Shown here: piece after piece, positions 1 to 6,986 of the stretch
Position numbering within the stretch: the first letter of the stretch is position 1
How the letters are laid out: every line of letters begins with the position of its first letter
Assembly: GCA_945870575.1 (NCBI GenBank)
Contig: CAMBSK010000012.1
Coordinates: 1-64,000 of the forward strand
Source: Bordetella parapertussis
GTDB lineage: Bacteria > Pseudomonadota > Gammaproteobacteria > Burkholderiales > Burkholderiaceae_C
Direction: 5' to 3'
Length of the DNA: 64,000 nt
The notes under the pieces: model-generated
Told to the model about the DNA's origin: nothing
Databases searched by the model: none
What the model saw: only the letters and a program-made list of their open reading frames with translations
Translations under genes and position numbers: made by a program

Positions 1-1
1 G

Positions 2-442
2 ATCGGCGTGCCCATCTACACCATTTTGGAGATTGTGCGATCTAGCAAGTTTCATCCTGTCAGAGGCGCGTCAGAGGTGATTGACGGCTTGATCAATTTG
101 CGCGGCAAAGTGGTCACCGTCATCAATACCGGCATCGCATTTGAAACTCACAAAGTACTCATCAGCGATGAGTCGCGCATTTACATATTCAAGAACAACG
201 CTGAGTTGAAAGAGCTCACCGACATCGACAGCGATGAAGATATGTCGCCGGACAACATTGGCCTGCATGTCGAAAAAATCGAGGGCGTGATCAACGTTGA
301 CAAAGAGGAACTGCAGCCGGTGCCGACCAACATGGCGCATCCTTTCTACCAACATGTGGTGCGTCGAGGTGAGGACTTCATCATCATCCTCAAGCCCTCT
401 AAAGCCATTATTTTGAACTCCACTGAGACGGTGAAACCATGA
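2..442 (+). CDS. cheW: CheW-like chemotaxis coupling protein, 5' end cut off by the window
   Basis: CheW proteins couple chemoreceptors to the histidine kinase CheA in the signalling array under the inner membrane. The visible 146 codons begin inside the CheW beta-barrel: the frame is open from base 2 (Ile-Gly-Val-Pro-Ile-Tyr), so the GTG at base 8 is an internal valine and the true start lies upstream. The segment INLRGKVVTVINT matches the conserved CheW core around residues 30-42 of the fragment, and a later VEKIEGVINVDKEEL strand also fits. The stop overlaps the next ATG (ATGA), which indicates translational coupling to the Cache-like gene. CheA, receptors and the rest of a che cluster would be expected just outside the window. 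Family is confident; which array it serves cannot be seen. Confidence 0.85.
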   Translation: MGVPIYTILEIVRSSKFHPVRGASEVIDGLINLRGKVVTVINTGIAFETHKVLISDESRIYIFKNNAELKELTDIDSDEDMSPDNIGLHVEKIEGVINVDKEELQPVPTNMAHPFYQHVVRRGEDFIIILKPSKAIILNSTETVKP

Positions 443-2610
443 AGCAAGCCCAAGACATCATGTTCAATATTTACAACCCGGTCATCACTTTCGAGCACCG
501 TGCCGCTTACGACATGATCGTGAGCCAATTGCAAGAAATTTTCCCTATTTGCAACCAAGGCAAGTGCAAGGCCTTGGAGGTGACGGACGACCCGCAAAAA
601 CAAAAACAGATCAATGACTTGATGGAAAAGGTGGAGTTTTTCTCGGACAGCTTGATCAACATCACCAAGGTTTTTTTCGATCAGCTCTACCGTGCCAAAG
701 AAGGGTCTTCTGAATCGATTTCTTACTCGATGGCGAAAATTAAAATTGACATGATGGAGCGCAGCCTGCTCGAGCGCACCTGCGATGTACGCTGGTGGGC
801 GTTGGAGAAAGCTTTTTGGCAATGCATCGAAGTCTCGAATGCAGCGCATGACAACAAAGAAGGCAAAAGTAAAACTGCGGGCAAAACCACGCAACACAGC
901 ACCCATCAGCAAGCCATCGACTTGGCCTGCACGCGTTTGGAAGACATTCGCAGCTCTTACACCTTGTACCGTGACTTGGTGATAGTCAACGCGCAAGGTA
1001 CGGTAGTGGCTAGTTCCAATGTCGATCGAAAACACCTGACGTTGGGCTTGGATGTGTCCGACGAAGCCTGGTTTCAACGCGGCTTGCAAACCAAGGATGG
1101 TACTGATTACCACGTGCAAGACATTGCCATCTCTAAGCTTGAAGACCAAGCTTCATTGATCTATGCCACAGCCATTCGCGCCAACGGGGATGAAAACGGT
1201 GAGGTGATTGGCGTGATGGGCGTGTTGTTTGACTTTCAAGGTGAATGCCAAATCATCTTGGACGACTATCTTCCCAAAGGCCCCGAGGGGGATATATTGG
1301 ATGGTTGGTTTTCGTTTTTCACCAACCGACAAGGTAAGGCGATTTGCTCCAGCGACCAGTATTTCATTCCTTTTGGCGCATCTCCCGAGTTGCCACGCAG
1401 CCATCGCCATTTGAGCAAGCCCGGTGAGTCACAAGTGTCTACCGGTATCTTTTTTGGCACCCGTTCCTTACTGGTGTCCTACCACTCGGCGGGCTTCAAT
1501 GAGTACGAAGGATTAGGCTGGACCAGCCATTTGGTGTTGCCCATCACCGCCATCTTCGAGCGCGTTAGCGACAGCAAGGTGTTTGGCATCACGCCCAAAG
1601 AACGGATGAGTTCAAGCTTGATTCCAGAGCAAAACCGTCAAACTTGCCAAGAGATACAGCGCAACAAAGGTGATATTCAACTCATTTCAATCAATGGCAT
1701 CGTGTTGGCCACTGACTTGGGCAAAGCAGGCAAAAGCTTCATGCCCATCTTTGACCAAATCACCGAGACTGGCAGTTCAACCACAGGCAAGATGGAGCTG
1801 CTGCTCTCGGAGATGTCGGCTGACATGTTGCAGCAAAACCTACAAGCCCTGACCAACCTGAGCCAACAAGCCATCGAATTGATCGATAGAAATTTATTTG
1901 AGCGCGCCGCCGATGTGCGTTGGTGGTCTACCGACCATGTGTTGTGGGAGTGCTTGCAATCCAAGGACAAGAAACATCTGGATACTATCAATAAGCGTTT
2001 ACAAATAATCAACGCTTCTTACACGATGTACCGCGACTTGGTGGTCGCTGATGCCAGTGGTCGCATCGTGGCCAACTCTAAAGTAGAAAACCGTGACAAG
2101 CTAGATGGAATGAGTGTGGCTGACCAGTACTGGTTCAGGCAAGGTATGCAAATGTCAAAGCTGGTGCAGTTTGCTGCGCAGGACGTGTGTGATTCGGAGC
2201 TTGAAAATGAAAACACCTCCTTGATTTACTGCTCGGCTGTGCTGGAAAACGGGCAACGCAGTGGCAAACCAGTGGGTGTTTTGGGCATCATGTTTGATTG
2301 GGAAAACCAAGCGAAACCCATTTTGGCCGATTGCTTGCCACGCATCAACAACGAAGTGGCACACGGTGGCGCGGCCTTTTATGTCAACCGCGAGCGTATG
2401 GTGATTGCCACCACCGATGACACCCATTTTCCGATCAACCGGGTGGTGCCTATCCCGCCTGAAAACGTTAATCTGAAAGACGGCCAAACGGCTTCGGGCA
2501 TATTCAGCGCCAATGGGCGTAAATACATCATTGGCTCCTCAGGCAGCAGTGGTTACCGCGAATACAAAGGCCTAGGTTGGACTGCACATGTCGTACGCGC
2601 CATCGATTGA
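439..2610 (+). CDS. Soluble sensory protein with two tandem Cache-like units
   Basis: The 723-residue product has an internal duplication. Unit 1 (about residues 113-366) and unit 2 (about 488-718) share the landmarks DVRWW (116-120, 492-496), SYT(L/M)YRDLV (173-181, 527-535), an A.G..VA(S/N)S strand, a GV(M/L)G(V/I).FD strand and a closing Y(E/K)GLGWT.H.V (356-365, 709-718). The YRDLV/G..VA pattern is typical of Cache-like ligand-binding sensor folds. No hydrophobic run is long enough for a signal peptide or membrane helix, so the protein is probably cytoplasmic, which is unusual for Cache domains. The N-terminal 100 residues and the linker (about 385-487) look helical and may connect to the array. 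It starts by ATGA overlap with cheW and overlaps the cyclase start by 23 bases. Its ligand is unknown; the family call is tentative, the duplication is certain. Confidence 0.6.
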   Translation: MKQAQDIMFNIYNPVITFEHRAAYDMIVSQLQEIFPICNQGKCKALEVTDDPQKQKQINDLMEKVEFFSDSLINITKVFFDQLYRAKEGSSESISYSMAKIKIDMMERSLLERTCDVRWWALEKAFWQCIEVSNAAHDNKEGKSKTAGKTTQHSTHQQAIDLACTRLEDIRSSYTLYRDLVIVNAQGTVVASSNVDRKHLTLGLDVSDEAWFQRGLQTKDGTDYHVQDIAISKLEDQASLIYATAIRANGDENGEVIGVMGVLFDFQGECQIILDDYLPKGPEGDILDGWFSFFTNRQGKAICSSDQYFIPFGASPELPRSHRHLSKPGESQVSTGIFFGTRSLLVSYHSAGFNEYEGLGWTSHLVLPITAIFERVSDSKVFGITPKERMSSSLIPEQNRQTCQEIQRNKGDIQLISINGIVLATDLGKAGKSFMPIFDQITETGSSTTGKMELLLSEMSADMLQQNLQALTNLSQQAIELIDRNLFERAADVRWWSTDHVLWECLQSKDKKHLDTINKRLQIINASYTMYRDLVVADASGRIVANSKVENRDKLDGMSVADQYWFRQGMQMSKLVQFAAQDVCDSELENENTSLIYCSAVLENGQRSGKPVGVLGIMFDWENQAKPILADCLPRINNEVAHGGAAFYVNRERMVIATTDDTHFPINRVVPIPPENVNLKDGQTASGIFSANGRKYIIGSSGSSGYREYKGLGWTAHVVRAID

Positions 2611-4399
2611 ACTGATGGCAAACGTCTCGGCCAGCAAGCGTGCTGCCTTGTCGCACCGCGCCATGGTGGCCTACGCCAACGCGGAATTTGTGCAAGAACT
2701 GGCCACTCAATGCATGCGCTATGGCGTGGGTTTGAGCATGTGTCATGACAACGCGTCTTTAGCCGAGTCTTTGGTCAAGGGTAAATTCAATGTGTTGTTT
2801 CTCGAATGCGATGTGTTGATTGGCGAGTACAGCGGCTTGATTTCAGAGTTGCAATCTCACAGAGCGCTGGGAAATTTGTTCATCGTGGTGTATTGCCAAG
2901 AAGAAATCAGTCAAGAGCGCGCCCGTTCGTTCATGGGTGCCAACGCCTTGGTGAGTGGTGACTTCAGCGATGACAAATTGGCAAAGTTGGTTAAACGTGC
3001 GTTCTCTTTACCCAAGCAAATTTGGTTGCTTACCAGTCGTTCTCAAAAAGAATTGGTACTGGCCTTGCAGCAAATCGGCTATGACGTGGTGGTCACCGAC
3101 AGCGTGCAAGTCAGCGCCGATATGAAGCAACACCTGACACCTGACTTGATTGTGTGCGACCACAAAATGGAGAGCAGCAGCGCCATCGAGGTGCAGCAAC
3201 AGCTCGCAGACATTGATTGTTTCAAAAGCGCGCCATTCATGGTCACCTTCAATGGCCGCGACGTGCATGAGATAGAAAAGCTGATCAAAAGTGAAGTCGG
3301 CGATATTTTGCTCTCGCCTTATGCCAGCGCGCAAAATCTGAAAAAGATACAAGACATCTGCCCATTGGCGCCAAAAGGCCGAAGGCTACGCGCCTTGGTC
3401 GTGGACGACAGCCCCACCATTCGCAGCCTGATCGTGGCTAAGTTCAAAGAGCTGGACTATCAAGTGGAAACCGCCAGCAATGGGTTTGAAGGCTATAAAG
3501 CGGTGCAGCGCTTCAAGCCCGACATCATCACCTCGGACTACGACATGCCGGTGTTGAACGGCTGGCAGTTCTGCTGCGAGGTGCGCGCGCACGATGACTA
3601 TAAAGATATTCCGATCATCATGATCACCACGCGCGCCACCGACCTTGACCTGAAGAAGGGCGAACTACTAGGCGTGTCGGCCTATCTCACCAAACCATTC
3701 ACACGCCAGGAGTTGAAAAAATCTATCGACACGGCGGTGCTGGCCGCTAAAGCCAAAAAAGAGCAAGAGATTATTGCCAAGTTTGTCGCCGCCGACACCT
3801 TGAAAGCGGTCAACCATATGCTCGATAGCGGGCAGGGTTTTGAGAACGGCGAAGAAAAACACATCACTATTTTGTTCTCTGACATTTGCGGCTTTTCCAG
3901 CAAATGCGAACGTTATTCGGCACGCAAAATCGTCAAGCTGCTCAACAGCTACTTTGACTTGATGGTCGATATATTGACTGAACATGGTGCCATCATTGAC
4001 AAGTTCATTGGCGACGCCATCGTGGCGCGATTTGATTCGGGCAACCAGGTACTGGACGCGCAAAACGCGGTCATGGCCGCTTGGCGCATGCAAGAAAAGC
4101 TTTTGCAATTCAATCTCGACTCTTTTGAAGAAATTCAAATTCGGGTGGGCGTCAACAGCGGCGTCGTTATTTTGGGCAATCTGGGCAGCACCCGCCATCG
4201 TTTGGAATACGCCATGGTGGGCGACAACGTCAATATTGGCCAACGCTTAGAGAGCGCCGCACCCAATACGAAATGTATGATTTCAGAAGCCACCTACCTA
4301 TTGGCCAAAGACAAGGTCTTGGTGGGTGAGAAATCCGAAATCAAAGTCAAAGGCAAGGCCGAGCCAGTGATTGCCTACGTCATTGAGGGTTTGCAATGA
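2588..4399 (+). CDS. Response regulator fused to a class III adenylate/guanylate cyclase
   Basis: Predicted to make a cyclic nucleotide under phosphorelay control. Residues about 25-260 resemble two receiver-like folds without a clear acidic pocket. A canonical receiver follows (about 266-385) with acidic pair D273/D274, phosphoacceptor D317 and K369. A class III cyclase domain occupies about 423-600: metal-binding D432 in LFSDICGFS and D476 in DKFIGD, purine-contact K472, and the transition-state pair N549/R553 in VNIGQR. The second base-specificity position, usually Asp or Thr in GDTVN, is Asn547, so cAMP versus cGMP cannot be read safely; cAMP is the likelier product. CheA is the obvious phosphodonor candidate. 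The ATG at 2588 overlaps the preceding gene by 23 bases. The cyclase assignment is confident. Confidence 0.9.
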   Translation: MSYAPSIELMANVSASKRAALSHRAMVAYANAEFVQELATQCMRYGVGLSMCHDNASLAESLVKGKFNVLFLECDVLIGEYSGLISELQSHRALGNLFIVVYCQEEISQERARSFMGANALVSGDFSDDKLAKLVKRAFSLPKQIWLLTSRSQKELVLALQQIGYDVVVTDSVQVSADMKQHLTPDLIVCDHKMESSSAIEVQQQLADIDCFKSAPFMVTFNGRDVHEIEKLIKSEVGDILLSPYASAQNLKKIQDICPLAPKGRRLRALVVDDSPTIRSLIVAKFKELDYQVETASNGFEGYKAVQRFKPDIITSDYDMPVLNGWQFCCEVRAHDDYKDIPIIMITTRATDLDLKKGELLGVSAYLTKPFTRQELKKSIDTAVLAAKAKKEQEIIAKFVAADTLKAVNHMLDSGQGFENGEEKHITILFSDICGFSSKCERYSARKIVKLLNSYFDLMVDILTEHGAIIDKFIGDAIVARFDSGNQVLDAQNAVMAAWRMQEKLLQFNLDSFEEIQIRVGVNSGVVILGNLGSTRHRLEYAMVGDNVNIGQRLESAAPNTKCMISEATYLLAKDKVLVGEKSEIKVKGKAEPVIAYVIEGLQ

Positions 4400-4449
4400 A
4401 GACATTTATGTTTCAAACCAGGACTCTTCAGATGCGAGCACGCCCATGA
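4396..4449 (+). CDS. 17-codon mini-ORF bridging cyclase and cyclic-nucleotide-binding gene
   Basis: ATG at 4396 overlaps the cyclase stop (ATGA) and the frame ends with a TGA at 4447 that overlaps the next gene's ATG at 4446 (again ATGA). The peptide would be MKTFMFQTRTLQMRARP. A ribosome finishing the cyclase could reinitiate here and then on the binding protein, which has no clear Shine-Dalgarno sequence of its own. It may be a coupling device, or the relic of a frameshifted N-terminus. Whether the peptide itself matters is unknown. Confidence 0.35.
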   Translation: MKTFMFQTRTLQMRARP

Positions 4450-4916
4450 TTTCCACGCCACTGCTTTTTTCTGTTGATGTTGATCGGCTAAGCAAGTACA
4501 AGAACAACTTCTTGAAATCGAGTCTGGGCATGGATGCCATTCAATCTGGCGAGTTGTCCAGCGATGAGCGACTGTTCCTGGCCTTGTTGGACACCAATTT
4601 ACTTAATGTCAACATGTTGCCGGCGAAGAAAAAAATCATTTCAAGTGGTCAAGAATTTGATGAGGCCTACTTCATCACCAGCGGAGCGGTTTGTGCCACG
4701 CGCGGTGACAAAACCTTCTTACTAGGTCCGGGCGCTGTATTGGGGCTGGCTGAAGGCATGGTCGGTATTCCTTCGCGCTACACGCTTACGGCGCATACCG
4801 CATTGAAAGTCAAGATCATTGCGTTTCACAAGGTAGACAACATCGTGCACCAATTACCGTCAGAAATGAAGTCGATTCTGGTCAGCCTCATCAAACGAAA
4901 CTTGACCGTCAAGTGA
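4446..4916 (+). CDS. Cyclic-nucleotide-binding domain protein, divergent
   Basis: A 156-residue protein with one Crp-type beta-roll. The region from about residue 57 (LPAKKKIISSGQEFDEAYFI) to 125 follows the cNMP-binding pattern, with glycine turns and a phosphate-binding cassette that is degenerate but keeps Glu and Arg (LGLAEGM...SRYTLTA). There is no helix-turn-helix, so it is not a transcription factor; it more probably reads or buffers the messenger. The ATG at 4446 is chosen because it overlaps the stop of the 17-codon mini-ORF and because the upstream in-frame TTG (4371) lies inside the cyclase gene. It sits between a cyclase and a second cNMP-binding protein, which supports the call. 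Ligand binding is uncertain because the cassette is altered. Confidence 0.65.
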   Translation: MISTPLLFSVDVDRLSKYKNNFLKSSLGMDAIQSGELSSDERLFLALLDTNLLNVNMLPAKKKIISSGQEFDEAYFITSGAVCATRGDKTFLLGPGAVLGLAEGMVGIPSRYTLTAHTALKVKIIAFHKVDNIVHQLPSEMKSILVSLIKRNLTVK

Positions 4917-4929
4917 TTCGGATTCAGCC

Positions 4930-5280
4930 ATGAAAAATTTTTCTCAAGAAGAATTCACCGCAGGGGAGAATATATTTCGTGCAGGTGACCAGGCTACACA
5001 TTTGTATTTCTTAGAAAAAGGCGAGGTCGAGTTGACGGATTCTTCGGGCAATGTTTTCGGTTCGATTTCGCAAGGACAGTCGTTTGGTGAAGCCGCGATT
5101 TTATCCGGTGGTATCCGAGCTGCCAGTATTCGCGCAAAGACCAATGTCATCTGCAAAAAAATCAACAACGAAGACGTTTCGGAGCTGTTGAAGAGCTATT
5201 CCCCTCTTTTGGTGGTTATTTTGGAGTCCTTGTTGCTTCAGCTTTCAATGAACAACACCATTAAAAAGACCGTGCGTTAA
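4930..5280 (+). CDS. Small cyclic-nucleotide-binding domain protein, canonical cassette
   Basis: This 116-residue protein is almost only a cNMP-binding domain. It has the entry strand FTAGENIFRAGDQATHLYFL, the GEVEL turn, and a near-consensus phosphate-binding cassette SFGEAAILSGGIRAASIRA, with the Glu that contacts ribose and the Arg that contacts the cyclic phosphate. A C-terminal helix (SELLKSYSPLLVVILESLL) follows, and no output domain. It may regulate a partner by binding, perhaps as a heteromer with the preceding divergent paralogue. It starts 13 bases after that gene and ends 2 bases before the phosphodiesterase start. Ligand binding is likely from the motif; the partner is unknown. 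Confidence 0.8.
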   Translation: MKNFSQEEFTAGENIFRAGDQATHLYFLEKGEVELTDSSGNVFGSISQGQSFGEAAILSGGIRAASIRAKTNVICKKINNEDVSELLKSYSPLLVVILESLLLQLSMNNTIKKTVR

Positions 5281-5282
5281 TC

Positions 5283-6122
5283 ATGAATAACCAAGCGCAA
5301 CTTCTGCAATTAACCGCAGACGATTGGCAAGCCTGTCTGGATGAATCGTTGCTGTCTTTGCGCGCTTCATGGGTGCAAGACTGGATGGGTTTGCCTCAGG
5401 TTTTGCAGGCCAGTATGGCGTTTTTGCAATTGAAGGAAACCACGCTCTCGGCGGCGGCCAGCAGCATGTTGGCTGCCGCCTTGGATGTTGCAAGCTATAG
5501 CGAGTCGCGCTTTCAACACAATAACCCATCGGATGAGCCAAAGTACCACAACCGATTGCACACCGCTGACGTCATCACCACCATGGCTTTGCAAATGGCT
5601 ATTGAAGCCAAACTCTCTGGCAAGTACGAATCCGATTGGTTGGCGGCAGGTTTGTTGGCGGCGGCGGGTCATGACTTCATGCATTCAGGTCAAGTGAACG
5701 CGGCCAAATTTCAGATTGAAATGCTCTCTTGTACGTACATGCGCCCTTTCTTAACCAAGCAGGCGGTGCCTGAGTTATGGGTGCAACGCATTGAGACGGC
5801 TATTGTTCGGACCGACTTTACATTGACGCCACAAAACCACCGGCTGGTTCAAGGCGTCGATTTTGAATGGAACCAAGCCTGGTTAAATGTGTTGTTGAAT
5901 GAAGCAGATATCTTGCCCAGCAGTATCCCAGTTTTGGGGCAATCTTTGAGTCAGGCACTGTCCCTGGAGTGGATGTTGATTGGTTATGAGGCTTATAAAA
6001 CGGTAGCTACGGTGCAAGGACGAGAGGCTTTCTTGAGGAATTTGCTATTTTCCAGTGCGTCTTCTCGAGCTTTGCAGGCGCCTCAGCGGTGCCGGTTGCA
6101 GTTGGCACAGACGCACGCTTGA
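5283..6122 (+). CDS. Class I (PDEase_I-type) 3',5'-cyclic nucleotide phosphodiesterase
   Basis: A 279-residue protein predicted to hydrolyse cAMP and/or cGMP. It carries the class I phosphodiesterase signature YHNRLHTADV (residues 88-97: proton donor H89, metal ligand H93), the HD pair H130/D131 followed by H134 (AAGHDFMH), a TD pair at 177-178 (AIVRTDF), and D209 in NEADI at the place of the last metal ligand (CAD in animal enzymes). These PDEase_I residues dominate in eukaryotes and are uncommon in bacteria, which more often use CpdA-type enzymes. No signal peptide or membrane segment is seen. It is the last gene of the cluster, 2 bases after a cNMP-binding protein, and a strong terminator follows, which fits a role in ending the cyclase signal. 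The general HD superfamily is certain; class I is well supported by residue order. Confidence 0.85.
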   Translation: MNNQAQLLQLTADDWQACLDESLLSLRASWVQDWMGLPQVLQASMAFLQLKETTLSAAASSMLAAALDVASYSESRFQHNNPSDEPKYHNRLHTADVITTMALQMAIEAKLSGKYESDWLAAGLLAAAGHDFMHSGQVNAAKFQIEMLSCTYMRPFLTKQAVPELWVQRIETAIVRTDFTLTPQNHRLVQGVDFEWNQAWLNVLLNEADILPSSIPVLGQSLSQALSLEWMLIGYEAYKTVATVQGREAFLRNLLFSSASSRALQAPQRCRLQLAQTHA

Positions 6123-6137
6123 GCGCCCAACAAAGAA

Positions 6138-6160
6138 AAAGCCCCGCAAAACGGGGCTTT
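6138..6160 (+). terminator. Rho-independent terminator, probably bidirectional
   Basis: A perfect hairpin AAAGCCCCG/CGGGGCTTT with loop CAAAA lies 16 bases after the phosphodiesterase stop. It is flanked by an A-run on the left and T residues on the right, so it can also serve the barstar gene that converges from the other strand. Confidence 0.85.
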
Positions 6161-6182
6161 CAAGACGGTTGGTATTTTAAAA

Positions 6183-6752
6183 TCAAGCTGCAGTAAGCCA
6201 GTAGCCTGCGTTGAATGGACTGCTCATGCGCAAAGCCAACGGCGACACATCAATCAGTTTGTCGGTCGGCATTTTTTCGCCGTCACCCAGTTCTATGCCT
6301 GTGGGCTCTATGCCGTCGGCGCGCTCTGCGGCGGCCGCACGTGCCACCGAGAACGAATAAAAACAGCGAAATGAGACTTTGCGCTCGCCCCAGAATTCAG
6401 CGGCTTCGCGGAACACATCCAATAACTGCTCGCGTGCTTCCTTGTCAAACTTGGCGTGGGCGGGAATGTGTTCAAGCACCAGGATAAAGCCGGGCTGTTG
6501 GCCTGACTTGTACAAGGCATCGCTCATGCAGTCGAACAAGGTGTCAAAGTTCTTGCCTGCTTGCTGCGAGAAAGTGAACTGTTGTGCCGTCATATCCAGA
6601 ATATCCTGCTTGCTCAAGGCATTGGCCAAGTTGGCATACAGGAAGTGGTAACCCAGTTGCGCTGCAGCAGTTTGCAAGTCCTCCACGCGAAAAGCACGTA
6701 TGGATTGAACGATATTTGTTTTGACTGTACGAAGAGGCATGTCCGTCGCCAT
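6183..6752 (-). CDS. Barstar-family (barnase inhibitor) protein
   Basis: The 189-residue product has the barstar core: a GKNFDTLFDCMSDAL helix (about 66-80) matching the family's G-NWDAL-DCL helix, then a PGFILVLEHIP strand and a helical stretch with DVFREAAEFWGER. Barstar proteins neutralise barnase-type ribonucleases by plugging the active site. A long C-terminal extension (about 140-189) is atypical for the roughly 90-residue classical inhibitor. No barnase-type gene adjoins it, so it may be an orphan immunity or RNase-regulating protein. The ATG at 6752 has AGGA 7 bases upstream. It converges on the phosphodiesterase cluster and shares its terminator. Confidence 0.75.
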   Translation of the reverse strand: MATDMPLRTVKTNIVQSIRAFRVEDLQTAAAQLGYHFLYANLANALSKQDILDMTAQQFTFSQQAGKNFDTLFDCMSDALYKSGQQPGFILVLEHIPAHAKFDKEAREQLLDVFREAAEFWGERKVSFRCFYSFSVARAAAAERADGIEPTGIELGDGEKMPTDKLIDVSPLALRMSSPFNAGYWLTAA

Positions 6753-6986
6753 GTTATTCCTGCAATGTGCGAGCGCAGAATCCGGGCGAAAGTCAACTGT
6801 GGATAAGTTGTCTACAACGCACTGTCAAAGTGCAGCGACCGGTTTCCGAACTCGGGTTAACCCGAAAAATTCGATTCAATGATTATCCTGCAAACACGCT
6901 AAATTTGCAAGGATCGACAGATGCAACAGTGACAGCAGCAGGGCCTAAGCCTGTATGTGTGTGAGTACTAACAACTTATAGCTGCC
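6753..6986. other. Intergenic stretch without a recognisable gene
   Basis: These 234 bases separate the barstar start from the maeB stop. They hold the barstar promoter region and the tail of maeB, with no convincing ORF, RNA fold or hairpin terminator. One perfect DnaA-box-like 9-mer (TGTGGATAA, 6798-6806) is present but about one such match per 100 kb is expected by chance. Confidence 0.4.

Noticed and set aside
4371-4445. TTG start for the first cNMP-binding protein
   Set aside because: It lies inside the cyclase gene and would add 25 residues without family similarity; the ATG at 4446 is coupled to a mini-ORF.
6798-6806. Perfect DnaA-box-like TTATCCACA (minus strand) upstream of maeB/barstar
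   Set aside because: A single 9-mer is expected by chance about once in this length on either strand; no cluster, AT-rich region or dnaA/dnaN neighbours, so no origin is claimed.
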